22,601 nucleotides of DNA. Source: an uncultured Oscillospiraceae bacterium. Lineage in GTDB: Bacteria; Bacillota; Clostridia; Oscillospirales; Ruminococcaceae. The translations under genes and the position numbers were made by a program. The notes beneath the pieces were generated by a model. That model saw nothing but the letters and a program-made list of their open reading frames with translations. It had not been told where the DNA came from and searched no databases. This document shows, piece after piece, positions 6,556-13,299 of the stretch; positions within the stretch are counted from its first letter, which is position 1; the number at the start of each line of letters is the position of its first letter. The DNA is taken from the NCBI GenBank assembly GCA_900553955.1, contig USFO01000014.1, forward strand, positions 1-22,601, given 5' to 3'.

Positions 6556-7784
6556 GCACCGTCACTCTCTTTGAACTTTTATCCGAGCGGGAACGCCGTG
6601 CTCAAAAACGCGCGTCGCTTATTTTTGAGCACAAGCTTCCGGTAATCACCTTTACCCTGAACCTTGCCGGAGCGGAAAAGCGCAGCCCCCTTTCGGATTT
6701 CATATTTCGTGCCGGAGAAAAAGCCCTTCGTGAAAAGCTCGGAAATCCGCTTCATTATGCGCTTTTCGACTCTCCCGCAGGGCTTTGCTCCTTCTTTGTT
6801 TACAATGAGCACGCCGCCGTGCTCAAAAATATCTGCATGGTGCTCGAGGACGGCGAAGCGGGCAGGCTCTTTGATTTTGATGTGACAAACGAGCACGGCG
6901 CGGTGCTTTCCCGCTCCGAGCCCCGGCGCTGTCTGCTCTGCGGCCGTCCCGCGGCGGAGTGTGCCCGCAGCCGTGAGCACCCCCTTGAGCAGGTTATTGC
7001 CAAGGCAAACGACATCATGCTCAAATTTGCCTCGAAGCGCCTCGCCCTCGGTGCTCACGCCGCCCTTATAAAGGAGCTTGACCTCACCCCGAAGCCGGGT
7101 CTGGTGGACAAAAACAACAGCGGTGCTCATTTTGACATGGACTATTCCCTTTTCGTCAAAAGTGCCGCCGCCCTCACCCCCTATTTTGAGCACGCCGTGC
7201 TCATGGGTGCGGCGGGCTCCGGACTTCCTCCCCTTGAGGCGGAGGGTATCGCTGCCGAAGCCGCCATGTTCGCCGCCACAGAGGGAGTAAACACCCACAA
7301 GGGCGCGATTTTCCTCTTTATGACGCTGCTCTGCGGCATAGGAGCGCATTTTTCCGGCGGCGGCGACCCCTTTTCCGCGGCAGCCGCTCTGGCGGCGGAA
7401 AAATCCGCCGCACAAAGCACCCACGGAGCCGCCGTCCGCGCAAAATACGCCGCTCCCGGTGCCGTCGGCGAAGCGGCGGCGGGCTTTCCCACGGCGGTTT
7501 TCGCCGCAGGGCTGCTTGCCAAAGGCGCGCCGCCCCTGCGTGCGCTCTTTGAGATTATGGCCCGCACCGAGGACACCAACGTGCTCTTTCGCGGCGGCGT
7601 TCCCGCTCTCGACTTCGTTCACCGAAGCGCCGCCCGCGCCCTCTCTCTGCCCGATGATTTTCTTCCCGCCGAGGCCGCCCGCCTTGACGGCGAATTTATC
7701 CTCCGGGGCATAAGTCCCGGCGGCTGTGCGGATATTCTCGCCCTCGCCCTTTTCATAGCGGAGAATTTCCCGCCCGCTCCGTAA
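6552..7784 (+). CDS. citXG: CitX-CitG fusion: citrate/citramalate lyase prosthetic-group synthesis and transfer
   Basis: A 410-residue bifunctional protein. Residues 1-~155 are CitX-like (apo-ACP phosphoribosyl-dephospho-CoA transferase), with GRLFDFDV at 104-111 and CLLCGRPAAECARS at 127-140. Residues ~160-410 are CitG-like (triphosphoribosyl-dephospho-CoA synthase), with LTPKPGLVDKNNSGAH at 178-193 and GVNTHKGAIF at 245-254. Together they make the 2'-(5''-phosphoribosyl)-3'-dephospho-CoA cofactor from ATP and dephospho-CoA and load it on the lyase acyl carrier protein. Since the methylaspartate genes lie downstream, the target may be citramalate lyase; no lyase subunit is in view. The start is TTG (6552) inside the previous stop (TTGA), with GGAAAGGAAG about 8 nt upstream; no ATG occurs near the N-terminus. 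The gene is unusually dense in GTGCTCA/TGAGCAC. Confidence 0.9.
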   Translation: MSTVTLFELLSERERRAQKRASLIFEHKLPVITFTLNLAGAEKRSPLSDFIFRAGEKALREKLGNPLHYALFDSPAGLCSFFVYNEHAAVLKNICMVLEDGEAGRLFDFDVTNEHGAVLSRSEPRRCLLCGRPAAECARSREHPLEQVIAKANDIMLKFASKRLALGAHAALIKELDLTPKPGLVDKNNSGAHFDMDYSLFVKSAAALTPYFEHAVLMGAAGSGLPPLEAEGIAAEAAMFAATEGVNTHKGAIFLFMTLLCGIGAHFSGGGDPFSAAAALAAEKSAAQSTHGAAVRAKYAAPGAVGEAAAGFPTAVFAAGLLAKGAPPLRALFEIMARTEDTNVLFRGGVPALDFVHRSAARALSLPDDFLPAEAARLDGEFILRGISPGGCADILALALFIAENFPPAP

Positions 7785-7788
7785 GCTT

Positions 7789-7815
7789 GCCGAGGGCGCG
7801 CCTTCGGCATTTTTT
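7789..7815 (+). terminator. Intrinsic terminator of citXG
   Basis: GCCGAGGGC and GCCTTCGGC form a 9-bp stem (one G-T pair) at 7789-7808, followed by A and TTTTTT. It begins 4 nt after the citXG stop codon. Confidence 0.85.
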
Positions 7816-7877
7816 GCAGGAAAATCGCCCGGCGAATACCTTGAGGAATACGGATATGAAATGAAGCTGTAAGCAAC

Positions 7878-8250
7878 AAAGAAGCGCCCGCAAGGGCGCT
7901 TCTTTGGTTATATTTTTCGGCGTTCCGCCGAAAAGTTATATTGCCGCTTCGCGGCGGTTATATCCACGCCTTACGGCGTGGGTTATGTTTTGCCGCCGCA
8001 GGCGGCAAAGTTTAGGAGTGCCGCCCGTGGCGGCACATTTTTATAGATGGGCTGCACTTAGGCAGCTCTTCGTTCACTATTACCTCTGTGCCACTACCCC
8101 CTTCAAAATGTGCCCGCACGGCGGGCACACATTAACTCCGCGCCCAGTGGGCGTGGAATATAACCCGCCCGAAGGGCGGACATAACCGCGCCGTAGGCGC
8201 GATATATCCCGCGGCAGTGCCGCGGATATAACTGCGGCGCTCCGCGCCGC
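7878..8250. repeat. Array of about twelve GC-rich hairpins with AT-rich linkers
   Basis: Perfect or near-perfect stems of 5-12 bp with 2-4 nt loops occur at 7878-7905, 7914-7934, 7943-7955, 7964-7981, 7989-8009, 8018-8036, 8109-8129, 8138-8156, 8165-8179, 8187-8201, 8209-8225 and 8234-8250. The first (AAAGAAGCGCCC-GCAA-GGGCGCTTCTTT) could also act as a terminator. Linkers in the left half read GTTATAT or similar. In the right half they read ATATAAC, the reverse complement. Loops such as TTC (left) and GAA (right) flip in the same way. So two arrays face each other around a ~72-nt core (8037-8108) with a weaker stem GCTGC/GCAGC. No gene is present in 7785-8439. Confidence 0.85.
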
Positions 8251-8291
8251 CTTTTGCATATAATATAATGTATTTTAATGTCCATGCGAAC

Positions 8292-8316
8292 TTTTTGCAG
8301 CATTTCCTGCAAAAAT
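8292..8316. terminator. Possible bidirectional terminator ahead of glm operon
   Basis: TTTTTGCAG (8292-8300) pairs with CTGCAAAAA (8307-8315) around CATTTC, followed by T-rich sequence. It insulates the glm promoter from the hairpin array. The stem is AT-rich, so its strength is uncertain. Confidence 0.4.
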
Positions 8317-8339
8317 ATTTTATTCCCGCATAAAACCTA

Positions 8340-8368
8340 TTGACTTTTGGTATATGCCAATATATGAT
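8340..8368 (+). promoter_or_regulatory. Promoter of glmS operon with palindrome in the spacer
   Basis: The -35 box TTGACT (8340-8345), a 17-nt spacer and the -10 box TATGAT (8363-8368) lie 72 nt ahead of glmS. The spacer contains the near-palindrome TTGGTATATGCCAA (8348-8361), placed where a bound regulator would block RNA polymerase. No cobalamin riboswitch is visible, although the enzyme needs adenosylcobalamin. Confidence 0.6.
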
Positions 8369-8439
8369 AATGGTACAGTACAATATAGAAATCCAATCTT
8401 GCTTTGCATTTGTATATCGCGAACGGAGGAACGCATATT

Positions 8440-8865
8440 ATGGATAAAAAAACGCTGGTCATCGGCGTTATCGGCGCGGACGTCCATGCCGTGGGCAACC
8501 GTATATTACACTTCGTGTTCAAGGACGCCGGCTTCAATGTGGTAAACCTCGGCGTTATGGTCAGCCAGGAGGAATTTATCTCCGCCGCCATAGAAACCGA
8601 CGCGGACGCCATATGTATTTCCTCCCTCTACGGTCAGGGCGAGCTTGACTGCCGTGGAATGAGGGAAAAATGCGACGAGGCCGGGCTCAAGGGCATACCG
8701 CTTCTTGTGGGCGGAAACGTCGTAATAGGAAAGCAGGTGTTCGAGGACGTGGAAAAACGCTTCAAGGCCATGGGCTTTGACAGAGTGTTCCCGCCCAACA
8801 CCCCGCCGGAAACCACCATAGAGGCTCTGCACGAGCTTCTGCACATGGACGGGGAAGCGTCATGA
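8440..8865 (+). CDS. glmS: Glutamate mutase sigma (small, B12-binding) subunit
   Basis: The 141-residue cobalamin-binding subunit of methylaspartate (glutamate) mutase. With GlmE it interconverts L-glutamate and (2S,3S)-3-methylaspartate in the cytoplasm. The base-off/His-on motif DxHxxG is DVHAVG at residues 14-19, with H16 as the predicted cobalt ligand. It is followed by S61xL63 (SSLYG) and G91G92 (VGGNVVIG), at the same positions I recall for clostridial GlmS/MutS. The ATG at 8440 has CGGAGGA 9 nt upstream; an in-frame start at 8404 would add 12 unlikely residues. The gene ends in an ATGA overlap with glmL, so translation is coupled. This order, glmS-glmL-glmE-mal, is the classic clostridial arrangement (mutS-mutL-mutE-mal). 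Confidence 0.96.
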   Translation: MDKKTLVIGVIGADVHAVGNRILHFVFKDAGFNVVNLGVMVSQEEFISAAIETDADAICISSLYGQGELDCRGMREKCDEAGLKGIPLLVGGNVVIGKQVFEDVEKRFKAMGFDRVFPPNTPPETTIEALHELLHMDGEAS

Positions 8866-10253
8866 AAGCCGTTCTCTTAATCGACTTCGGAAGCACATAT
8901 ACCAAGGTCACCGCCGTCGATTTGGACTCTGAAAGGCTTCTCGGAACCGCCTCCGCCTACACCACCGTTCAGACGGACATAAACGAGGGGCTTGAAAACG
9001 CCCTTCGGGAGCTTGAAAAGCAGACCGGCAGGCTTGATTTCGCCGAGCGTTTCGCCTGCTCCTCCGCCGCGGGCGGTCTTCGTATGGTAACAAGCGGACT
9101 TGTGCCGGAGCTTACCGCGGAGGCGGCAAAGCGCGCCAGCCTCGGCGCGGGAGCCAAGGTCGTCAAGGTGTATTCCTTTGAGCTTACCGAGGAGGACGCC
9201 GCCGAAATCGAAAATATCCGTCCGGATATACTGCTTCTCTGCGGCGGAACGGACGGAGGAAATAAAGACTGCATTATCGGCAACGCAAAAGCGGTGGCGA
9301 AAATCTCCGCGGATTTTCCCGTGATTATCGCCGGAAACCGCGCCGCCGCCGCGGAGTGCAAACGCATTTTAGAGGGGCGGGAAACCTTCGTCTGCGAAAA
9401 CGTCATGCCCAAATTCGGCACGCTGAACATTCTTCCGGCGCAAAAGGAAATCCGGGAGCTGTTCCTGCGCAGAATAATCGAGGCAAAGGGGCTTTCAAAG
9501 GCTTCGGAGCTTATCTCCGGCATTATGATGCCCACCCCCTCCGCCGTGCTCAGAGCCATGACCCTTTTGGCGGACGGAACTCCCTCGGAGCCGGGCATAG
9601 GCGAGCTTATCGCCGTGGACGTGGGCGGAGCCACCACCGACGTTTACTCCATAGCTTCGGGAATGCCCACCCGCTCCGACACGGTGTTCAAGGGGCTGCC
9701 GGAGCCATACGCCAAACGCACCGTGGAGGGCGACATAGGTATGCGGTACAGCCTGCGCGGAATTTGCGAGGCGGCGGGAATGTCCCGCATAGCGGCGCTT
9801 TCCGGGCTTTCGGTGAACCGCTGCGAGGAGCTTGCGGAATATCTTTCCCGCAATACGGATATTATTCCGCAGGGCGATTCGGAGCTTGAGGCCTTCGACT
9901 ACGCCCTTGCCTGCGCCGCCGTGGAAACCGCCGTCACCCGCCACGCGGGAACCATGGAGGAGGCGTACACCCTTATGGGGCTTACTCTTGTGCAGAGCGG
10001 CAAGGATTTAACCGAGGCGAAGCGCATTGTAGTCACCGGCGGCAGCCTTATCCACACAAAGCGCACGGCGGAAATCGCCTCCCACGCCCTTTACAGCCCA
10101 AAAACCCCGAATTCGCTTAAACCCAAAACAGCCGACATTCTTGTTGACAGAAAATACATTCTCTCCGCCATGGGTCTGCTCTCCGAGCACTATCCCGAAG
10201 CGGCGCTGCGCATAATGAAAAAGGAGCTTGAGGACAATGGAAATCAGCAATAA
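8862..10253 (+). CDS. glmL: Glutamate mutase reactivating ATPase GlmL (MutL)
   Basis: A 463-residue ASKHA-fold (actin/Hsp70-like) ATPase of the GlmL/MutL family. It sits between the two glutamate mutase subunits and is thought to reactivate the enzyme by swapping damaged cobalamin; it is unrelated to DNA-repair MutL. The first phosphate motif is DFGSTYTKV at residues 8-16 and the second is DVGGATTD at 253-260; CGGTDGG near 127-133 is also typical. The length is as expected. The start overlaps the glmS stop. The stop (10251-10253) lies inside glmE, a 17-nt overlap, so the three genes are one tightly coupled unit. Confidence 0.93.
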   Translation: MKAVLLIDFGSTYTKVTAVDLDSERLLGTASAYTTVQTDINEGLENALRELEKQTGRLDFAERFACSSAAGGLRMVTSGLVPELTAEAAKRASLGAGAKVVKVYSFELTEEDAAEIENIRPDILLLCGGTDGGNKDCIIGNAKAVAKISADFPVIIAGNRAAAAECKRILEGRETFVCENVMPKFGTLNILPAQKEIRELFLRRIIEAKGLSKASELISGIMMPTPSAVLRAMTLLADGTPSEPGIGELIAVDVGGATTDVYSIASGMPTRSDTVFKGLPEPYAKRTVEGDIGMRYSLRGICEAAGMSRIAALSGLSVNRCEELAEYLSRNTDIIPQGDSELEAFDYALACAAVETAVTRHAGTMEEAYTLMGLTLVQSGKDLTEAKRIVVTGGSLIHTKRTAEIASHALYSPKTPNSLKPKTADILVDRKYILSAMGLLSEHYPEAALRIMKKELEDNGNQQ

Positions 10254-11688
10254 AAAAATCCCCGAGGGGGAATTTATGGATATGCGCCGGGAGGTTCTTA
10301 CCCAGTGGCCCACCGGCAGAGATGTAAATCTTGAGGAGGCGGCGGAATATCACAAGTCCCTGCCGGAAAATAAAATCTTCACGGCGAAGCTCAACGCCGC
10401 CAAGGCGGAGCACCGCACCTTAATTCAGCCCCGGGCGGGCGTTCCCGTAATCGAGGAGCACATAAAGCTGCTGCAATATCTTCAGGATAACGGCGAGGCG
10501 GATTTATTACCCACCACCATAGACAGCTACACCCGCCAAAACCGCTATGAGGAGGCGGAAAACGGCATAAACGAGTCCCTGCGCCTAAACCGTGCCATGC
10601 TCAACGGCTTTCCCGCGGTAAATCACGGCGTTTCCGGCTGCCGCCGCATTATAGAGGCGCTAAATGTGCCGGTTCAGGTTCGCCACGGCACTCCGGACGC
10701 CCGCCTGCTCACCGAAATATGCTTTGCCGGCGGCTTTACAAGCTACGAGGGCGGCGGCATCAGCTACAATCTGCCCTACTGCAAAAACGTTCCCATAGAA
10801 CGCACCATAGCCGATTGGCAGTACGTCGACCGCCTCACCGGACTGTATGAGGAAATGGGCGTTCCCATAAACCGCGAGCCCTACGGCCCCCTTACCGGAA
10901 CTCTCGTTCCTCCCTGCATAAGCCATGCCGTCGCCGTAATCGAGGCTCTGCTTGCGGCGGAGCAGGGCGTAAAGAACATCTCCGTGGGCTACGGTCAGTG
11001 CGGGAACTTGGTTCAGGACGTGGCGGCAATCCGTTCCCTCGAAGAGCTTACCGAGGAGTACCTGCACAGGTTCGGCTATGACGATGTGGTCGTCACCACG
11101 GTGCTTCACCAGTGGATGGGCGGTTTCCCTGCGGACGAGGCCAAGGCCTTCGGCGTAATATCCATGGGCTCCGCCATTGCGGCGCTCTCCAAGGCCACAA
11201 AGGTCATAGTAAAAACCCCTCACGAGGCGGTGGGCATACCCACCATGGAGGCGAACGCCGAGGGACTGCGCTGCACAAAGCAGGTCATAAATATGCTCCG
11301 TGATCAGGAGTATAACGGCGCCGCCGTTGCCGCGGAAAAGGAAATCATTCGTGCGGAAACCGTCTGCATACTCGAAAAATGCCTTGAGCTCGGCGGCGGC
11401 GACATAGCCGTAGGCGTGTGCCGCGGAGTGGAATCCGGCGCGCTGGACGTTCCCTTTGCCCCCTGCCGTGCCAACGCCGGGCTTATGCTCCCCGCCAGGG
11501 ACAATAACGGAGCCGTGCGTATTCTTAATACCGGAAACCTGCCCTTCACTCAGGACATCAAGGATTTCCACAGGGAAAAGCTTGAGGAACGCGCCCGCCA
11601 AGAAAAGCGGCAGGTCAGCTTCCAAATGGTTATCGACGACGTTTACGCCATAGGCAAGGGCTGGCTTGTGGGTCGCCCCAGACATTGA
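10237..11688 (+). CDS. glmE: Glutamate mutase epsilon (catalytic) subunit
   Basis: The 483-residue catalytic subunit of glutamate mutase, a TIM-barrel partner of GlmS. The length equals that of the clostridial enzyme. Strongly conserved stretches include QPRAGVPVIEEHIKLLQYLQ, TTIDSYTRQNRYEEAENGI, NGFPAVNHGVSGCRR, RHGTPDARLL, YEGGGISYNLPYCKNV, NREPYGPLTGTLVPP, HQWMGGFPADEAKAFG and the C-terminal QMVIDDVYAIGKG. The ATG at 10237 is preferred over an upstream TTG at 10228 because MEISNKK matches the family N-terminus; an internal ATG at 10276 would cut off conserved sequence. The gene overlaps the end of glmL. No truncation or missing block was seen. Confidence 0.96.
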   Translation: MEISNKKIPEGEFMDMRREVLTQWPTGRDVNLEEAAEYHKSLPENKIFTAKLNAAKAEHRTLIQPRAGVPVIEEHIKLLQYLQDNGEADLLPTTIDSYTRQNRYEEAENGINESLRLNRAMLNGFPAVNHGVSGCRRIIEALNVPVQVRHGTPDARLLTEICFAGGFTSYEGGGISYNLPYCKNVPIERTIADWQYVDRLTGLYEEMGVPINREPYGPLTGTLVPPCISHAVAVIEALLAAEQGVKNISVGYGQCGNLVQDVAAIRSLEELTEEYLHRFGYDDVVVTTVLHQWMGGFPADEAKAFGVISMGSAIAALSKATKVIVKTPHEAVGIPTMEANAEGLRCTKQVINMLRDQEYNGAAVAAEKEIIRAETVCILEKCLELGGGDIAVGVCRGVESGALDVPFAPCRANAGLMLPARDNNGAVRILNTGNLPFTQDIKDFHREKLEERARQEKRQVSFQMVIDDVYAIGKGWLVGRPRH

Positions 11689-11736
11689 TTTTCAAAAGCA
11701 TTTGCTTTTCTAATAATAAAAAAGAGGTACATCTAA

Positions 11737-12987
11737 ATGAAAATAATCGACGTTGTTTGCTCCGCCGGAAGAAGCGGATTTTACTTTGACGACCAGCGCG
11801 CCATAAAAAAGGGCGCCGCCCACGACGGAATGTTCTATTCCGGCGAAACCGTAACCGAGGGCTTCACCTCCGTCCGTCAGGCGGGCGAATCCATCTCCGT
11901 TATGATAATCCTTGAGGACGGTCAAATAGCCTACGGCGACTGCGCCGCCGTTCAGTACAGCGGAGCGGGCGGCCGCGACCCTCTTTTCCTCGCAAAGGAC
12001 TTTATCCCGCTCATCGACAAGTATATCAAGCCGGAGCTTGTGGGCAAAGAGGCGGATAATTTCCGCTCCCTTTGCGAAGCTATGGAAACCATAACCATTG
12101 ACGGCAAACGCCTGCACACCGCCATTCGCTACGGCGTTTCCCAAGCTATCCTTGACGCCGTGGCAAAGGCGACAAAGCGCCTTATGTGCGAGGTTGTAGC
12201 CGACGAATACGGCTGCACCGTTTCCGATTCTCCCATTCCGATTTTCACCCAGTCCGGCGACGACCGCTACCTCAACGCCGATAAAATGATTATCAAGGGT
12301 GCGCCGGTTCTGCCCCACGCCCTTATAAACAACGTTCACGACAAACTCGGCGAGCACGGCGAAAAGCTCCTTGAGTATGTGAAGTGGCTTCGGGACAGAA
12401 TTCTCTCCAAGCGCACGGACGAAAGCTATAATCCCGTTTTCCACCTCGACCTTTACGGCACCATAGGAGCCGCCTTCGGCGATTTCAATTTCTCTGCCAT
12501 GGCGGACTATATCGCCAAGGTTGAACAGGCGGCAAAGCCCTTCCATGTCCGCATAGAGGGACCCATGGACTGCGACAGCGACCGCGAAACCCAGATTAAA
12601 GCGCTCTCCGGCCTTACCGCGGAGCTTGACCGCAGAGGAATTGATGTGGAGCTTGTTGCGGACGAATGGTGCAACACCCTTGAGGACATCAAGCTCTTTG
12701 CCGACAACAAAGCTGGACACATGATTCAGATTAAAACCCCCGACCTCGGCGGCATAAACAATACCATAGAGGCGGTGCTCTACTGCAAGGAAAAGGGCGT
12801 GGGCGCATATCAGGGCGGAACCTGCAACGAAACCGACCGCTCCGCGCAGGTCTGCGTACACTGCGCCATGGCGACTCAGCCGGTGCAGATACTTGCAAAG
12901 CCCGGCATGGGCGTGGACGAGGGCTTTATGATTGCCTATAACGAAATGAGCCGCATTATCGCCGTAAGAAAGGCTCTGCGGAAATAA
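11737..12987 (+). CDS. mal: Methylaspartate ammonia-lyase
   Basis: A 416-residue enolase-superfamily enzyme that removes ammonia from 3-methyl-L-aspartate to give mesaconate, step two of the methylaspartate route. It aligns closely with the clostridial enzyme. The N-terminus reads FYFDDQRAIKKGAAHDG, and HTAIRYGVSQAILDAVAKAT follows. The predicted base K333 lies in QIKTPDLGG (K331 in the clostridial numbering) and H194 is in LPHALINN. The metal ligands should be D238, E274 and D309. The ATG at 11737 follows AAAAAAGAGGTAC, 48 nt after glmE, with a small AAAAGCA/TGCTTTT hairpin in the gap that may tune expression. It is the last gene of the operon and is followed by a terminator. Confidence 0.96.
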   Translation: MKIIDVVCSAGRSGFYFDDQRAIKKGAAHDGMFYSGETVTEGFTSVRQAGESISVMIILEDGQIAYGDCAAVQYSGAGGRDPLFLAKDFIPLIDKYIKPELVGKEADNFRSLCEAMETITIDGKRLHTAIRYGVSQAILDAVAKATKRLMCEVVADEYGCTVSDSPIPIFTQSGDDRYLNADKMIIKGAPVLPHALINNVHDKLGEHGEKLLEYVKWLRDRILSKRTDESYNPVFHLDLYGTIGAAFGDFNFSAMADYIAKVEQAAKPFHVRIEGPMDCDSDRETQIKALSGLTAELDRRGIDVELVADEWCNTLEDIKLFADNKAGHMIQIKTPDLGGINNTIEAVLYCKEKGVGAYQGGTCNETDRSAQVCVHCAMATQPVQILAKPGMGVDEGFMIAYNEMSRIIAVRKALRK

Positions 12988-13026
12988 TTTTACGAGCTCC
13001 CGCAACAATCCCACAGAATCGCACAG

Positions 13027-13053
13027 AAAAAGCCGCCCGAATGGCGGCTTTTT
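13027..13053 (+). terminator. Intrinsic terminator of the glm-mal operon
   Basis: AAAAGCCGCC pairs with GGCGGCTTTTT around CGAAT, 40 nt after the mal stop codon. The stem is GC-rich and ends in a run of five T. Confidence 0.9.
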
Positions 13054-13123
13054 ATCATGTATCCAATGTCAATAGCAAATACAGAATTTTTTCAGAAACT
13101 TTTTGCCGAATTTATCACAAATC

Positions 13124-13160
13124 TTGCAACATATCTTCAATAATGTTACACTTATATTAT
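13124..13160 (+). promoter_or_regulatory. Probable promoter of the lipoprotein gene
   Basis: TTGCAA (13124-13129) lies 17 nt before TACACT (13147-13152), and an alternative -10, TATTAT, is at 13155-13160. The region is the only AT-rich stretch in the 312-nt gap between mal and the lipoprotein gene. The remainder of that gap holds a terminator, a hairpin and a heptamer repeat. Confidence 0.4.
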
Positions 13161-13200
13161 AGAAGGGCTGTGCTTTGGCGCTGCCCGGACGAAGCCGGAA

Positions 13201-13223
13201 GCTGCGGCGCAGTGCGCCGCAGC
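13201..13223. repeat. Isolated GC hairpin
   Basis: GCTGCGGCGC pairs perfectly with GCGCCGCAGC around an AGT loop. Stem composition and loop match units of the 7878-8250 array, but no AT-rich linkers flank it. It lies in the leader of the lipoprotein gene. Confidence 0.7.
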
Positions 13224-13256
13224 CGCAAATGCCGCGGATTTTTCTCCGTGCTCAGC

Positions 13257-13278
13257 TCCGATTTCCGCATTCCGCATT
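13257..13278 (+). repeat. 22-nt direct repeat, left copy
   Basis: This 22-nt string, beginning TCCGATTTCCGC, is identical to 16184-16205. The two copies bracket the lipoprotein gene in the same orientation. The string is built from ATTCCGC-type units. Confidence 0.8.
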
Positions 13279-13299
13279 CCCGAAAGGACGGTGCTCAAA

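Noticed and set aside
7878..8250. CRISPR array
   Set aside because: Units are short self-complementary hairpins with variable stems, not constant repeats of 24-40 nt separated by unique spacers, and no cas gene is present.
8251..8439. Cobalamin riboswitch before glmS
   Set aside because: Expected because the enzyme uses adenosylcobalamin, but no B12-box-like sequence was found in the leader.
10660..11685. 341-codon antisense frame opposite glmE
   Set aside because: glmE is certain from conserved motifs; the antisense frame is a codon-bias shadow.
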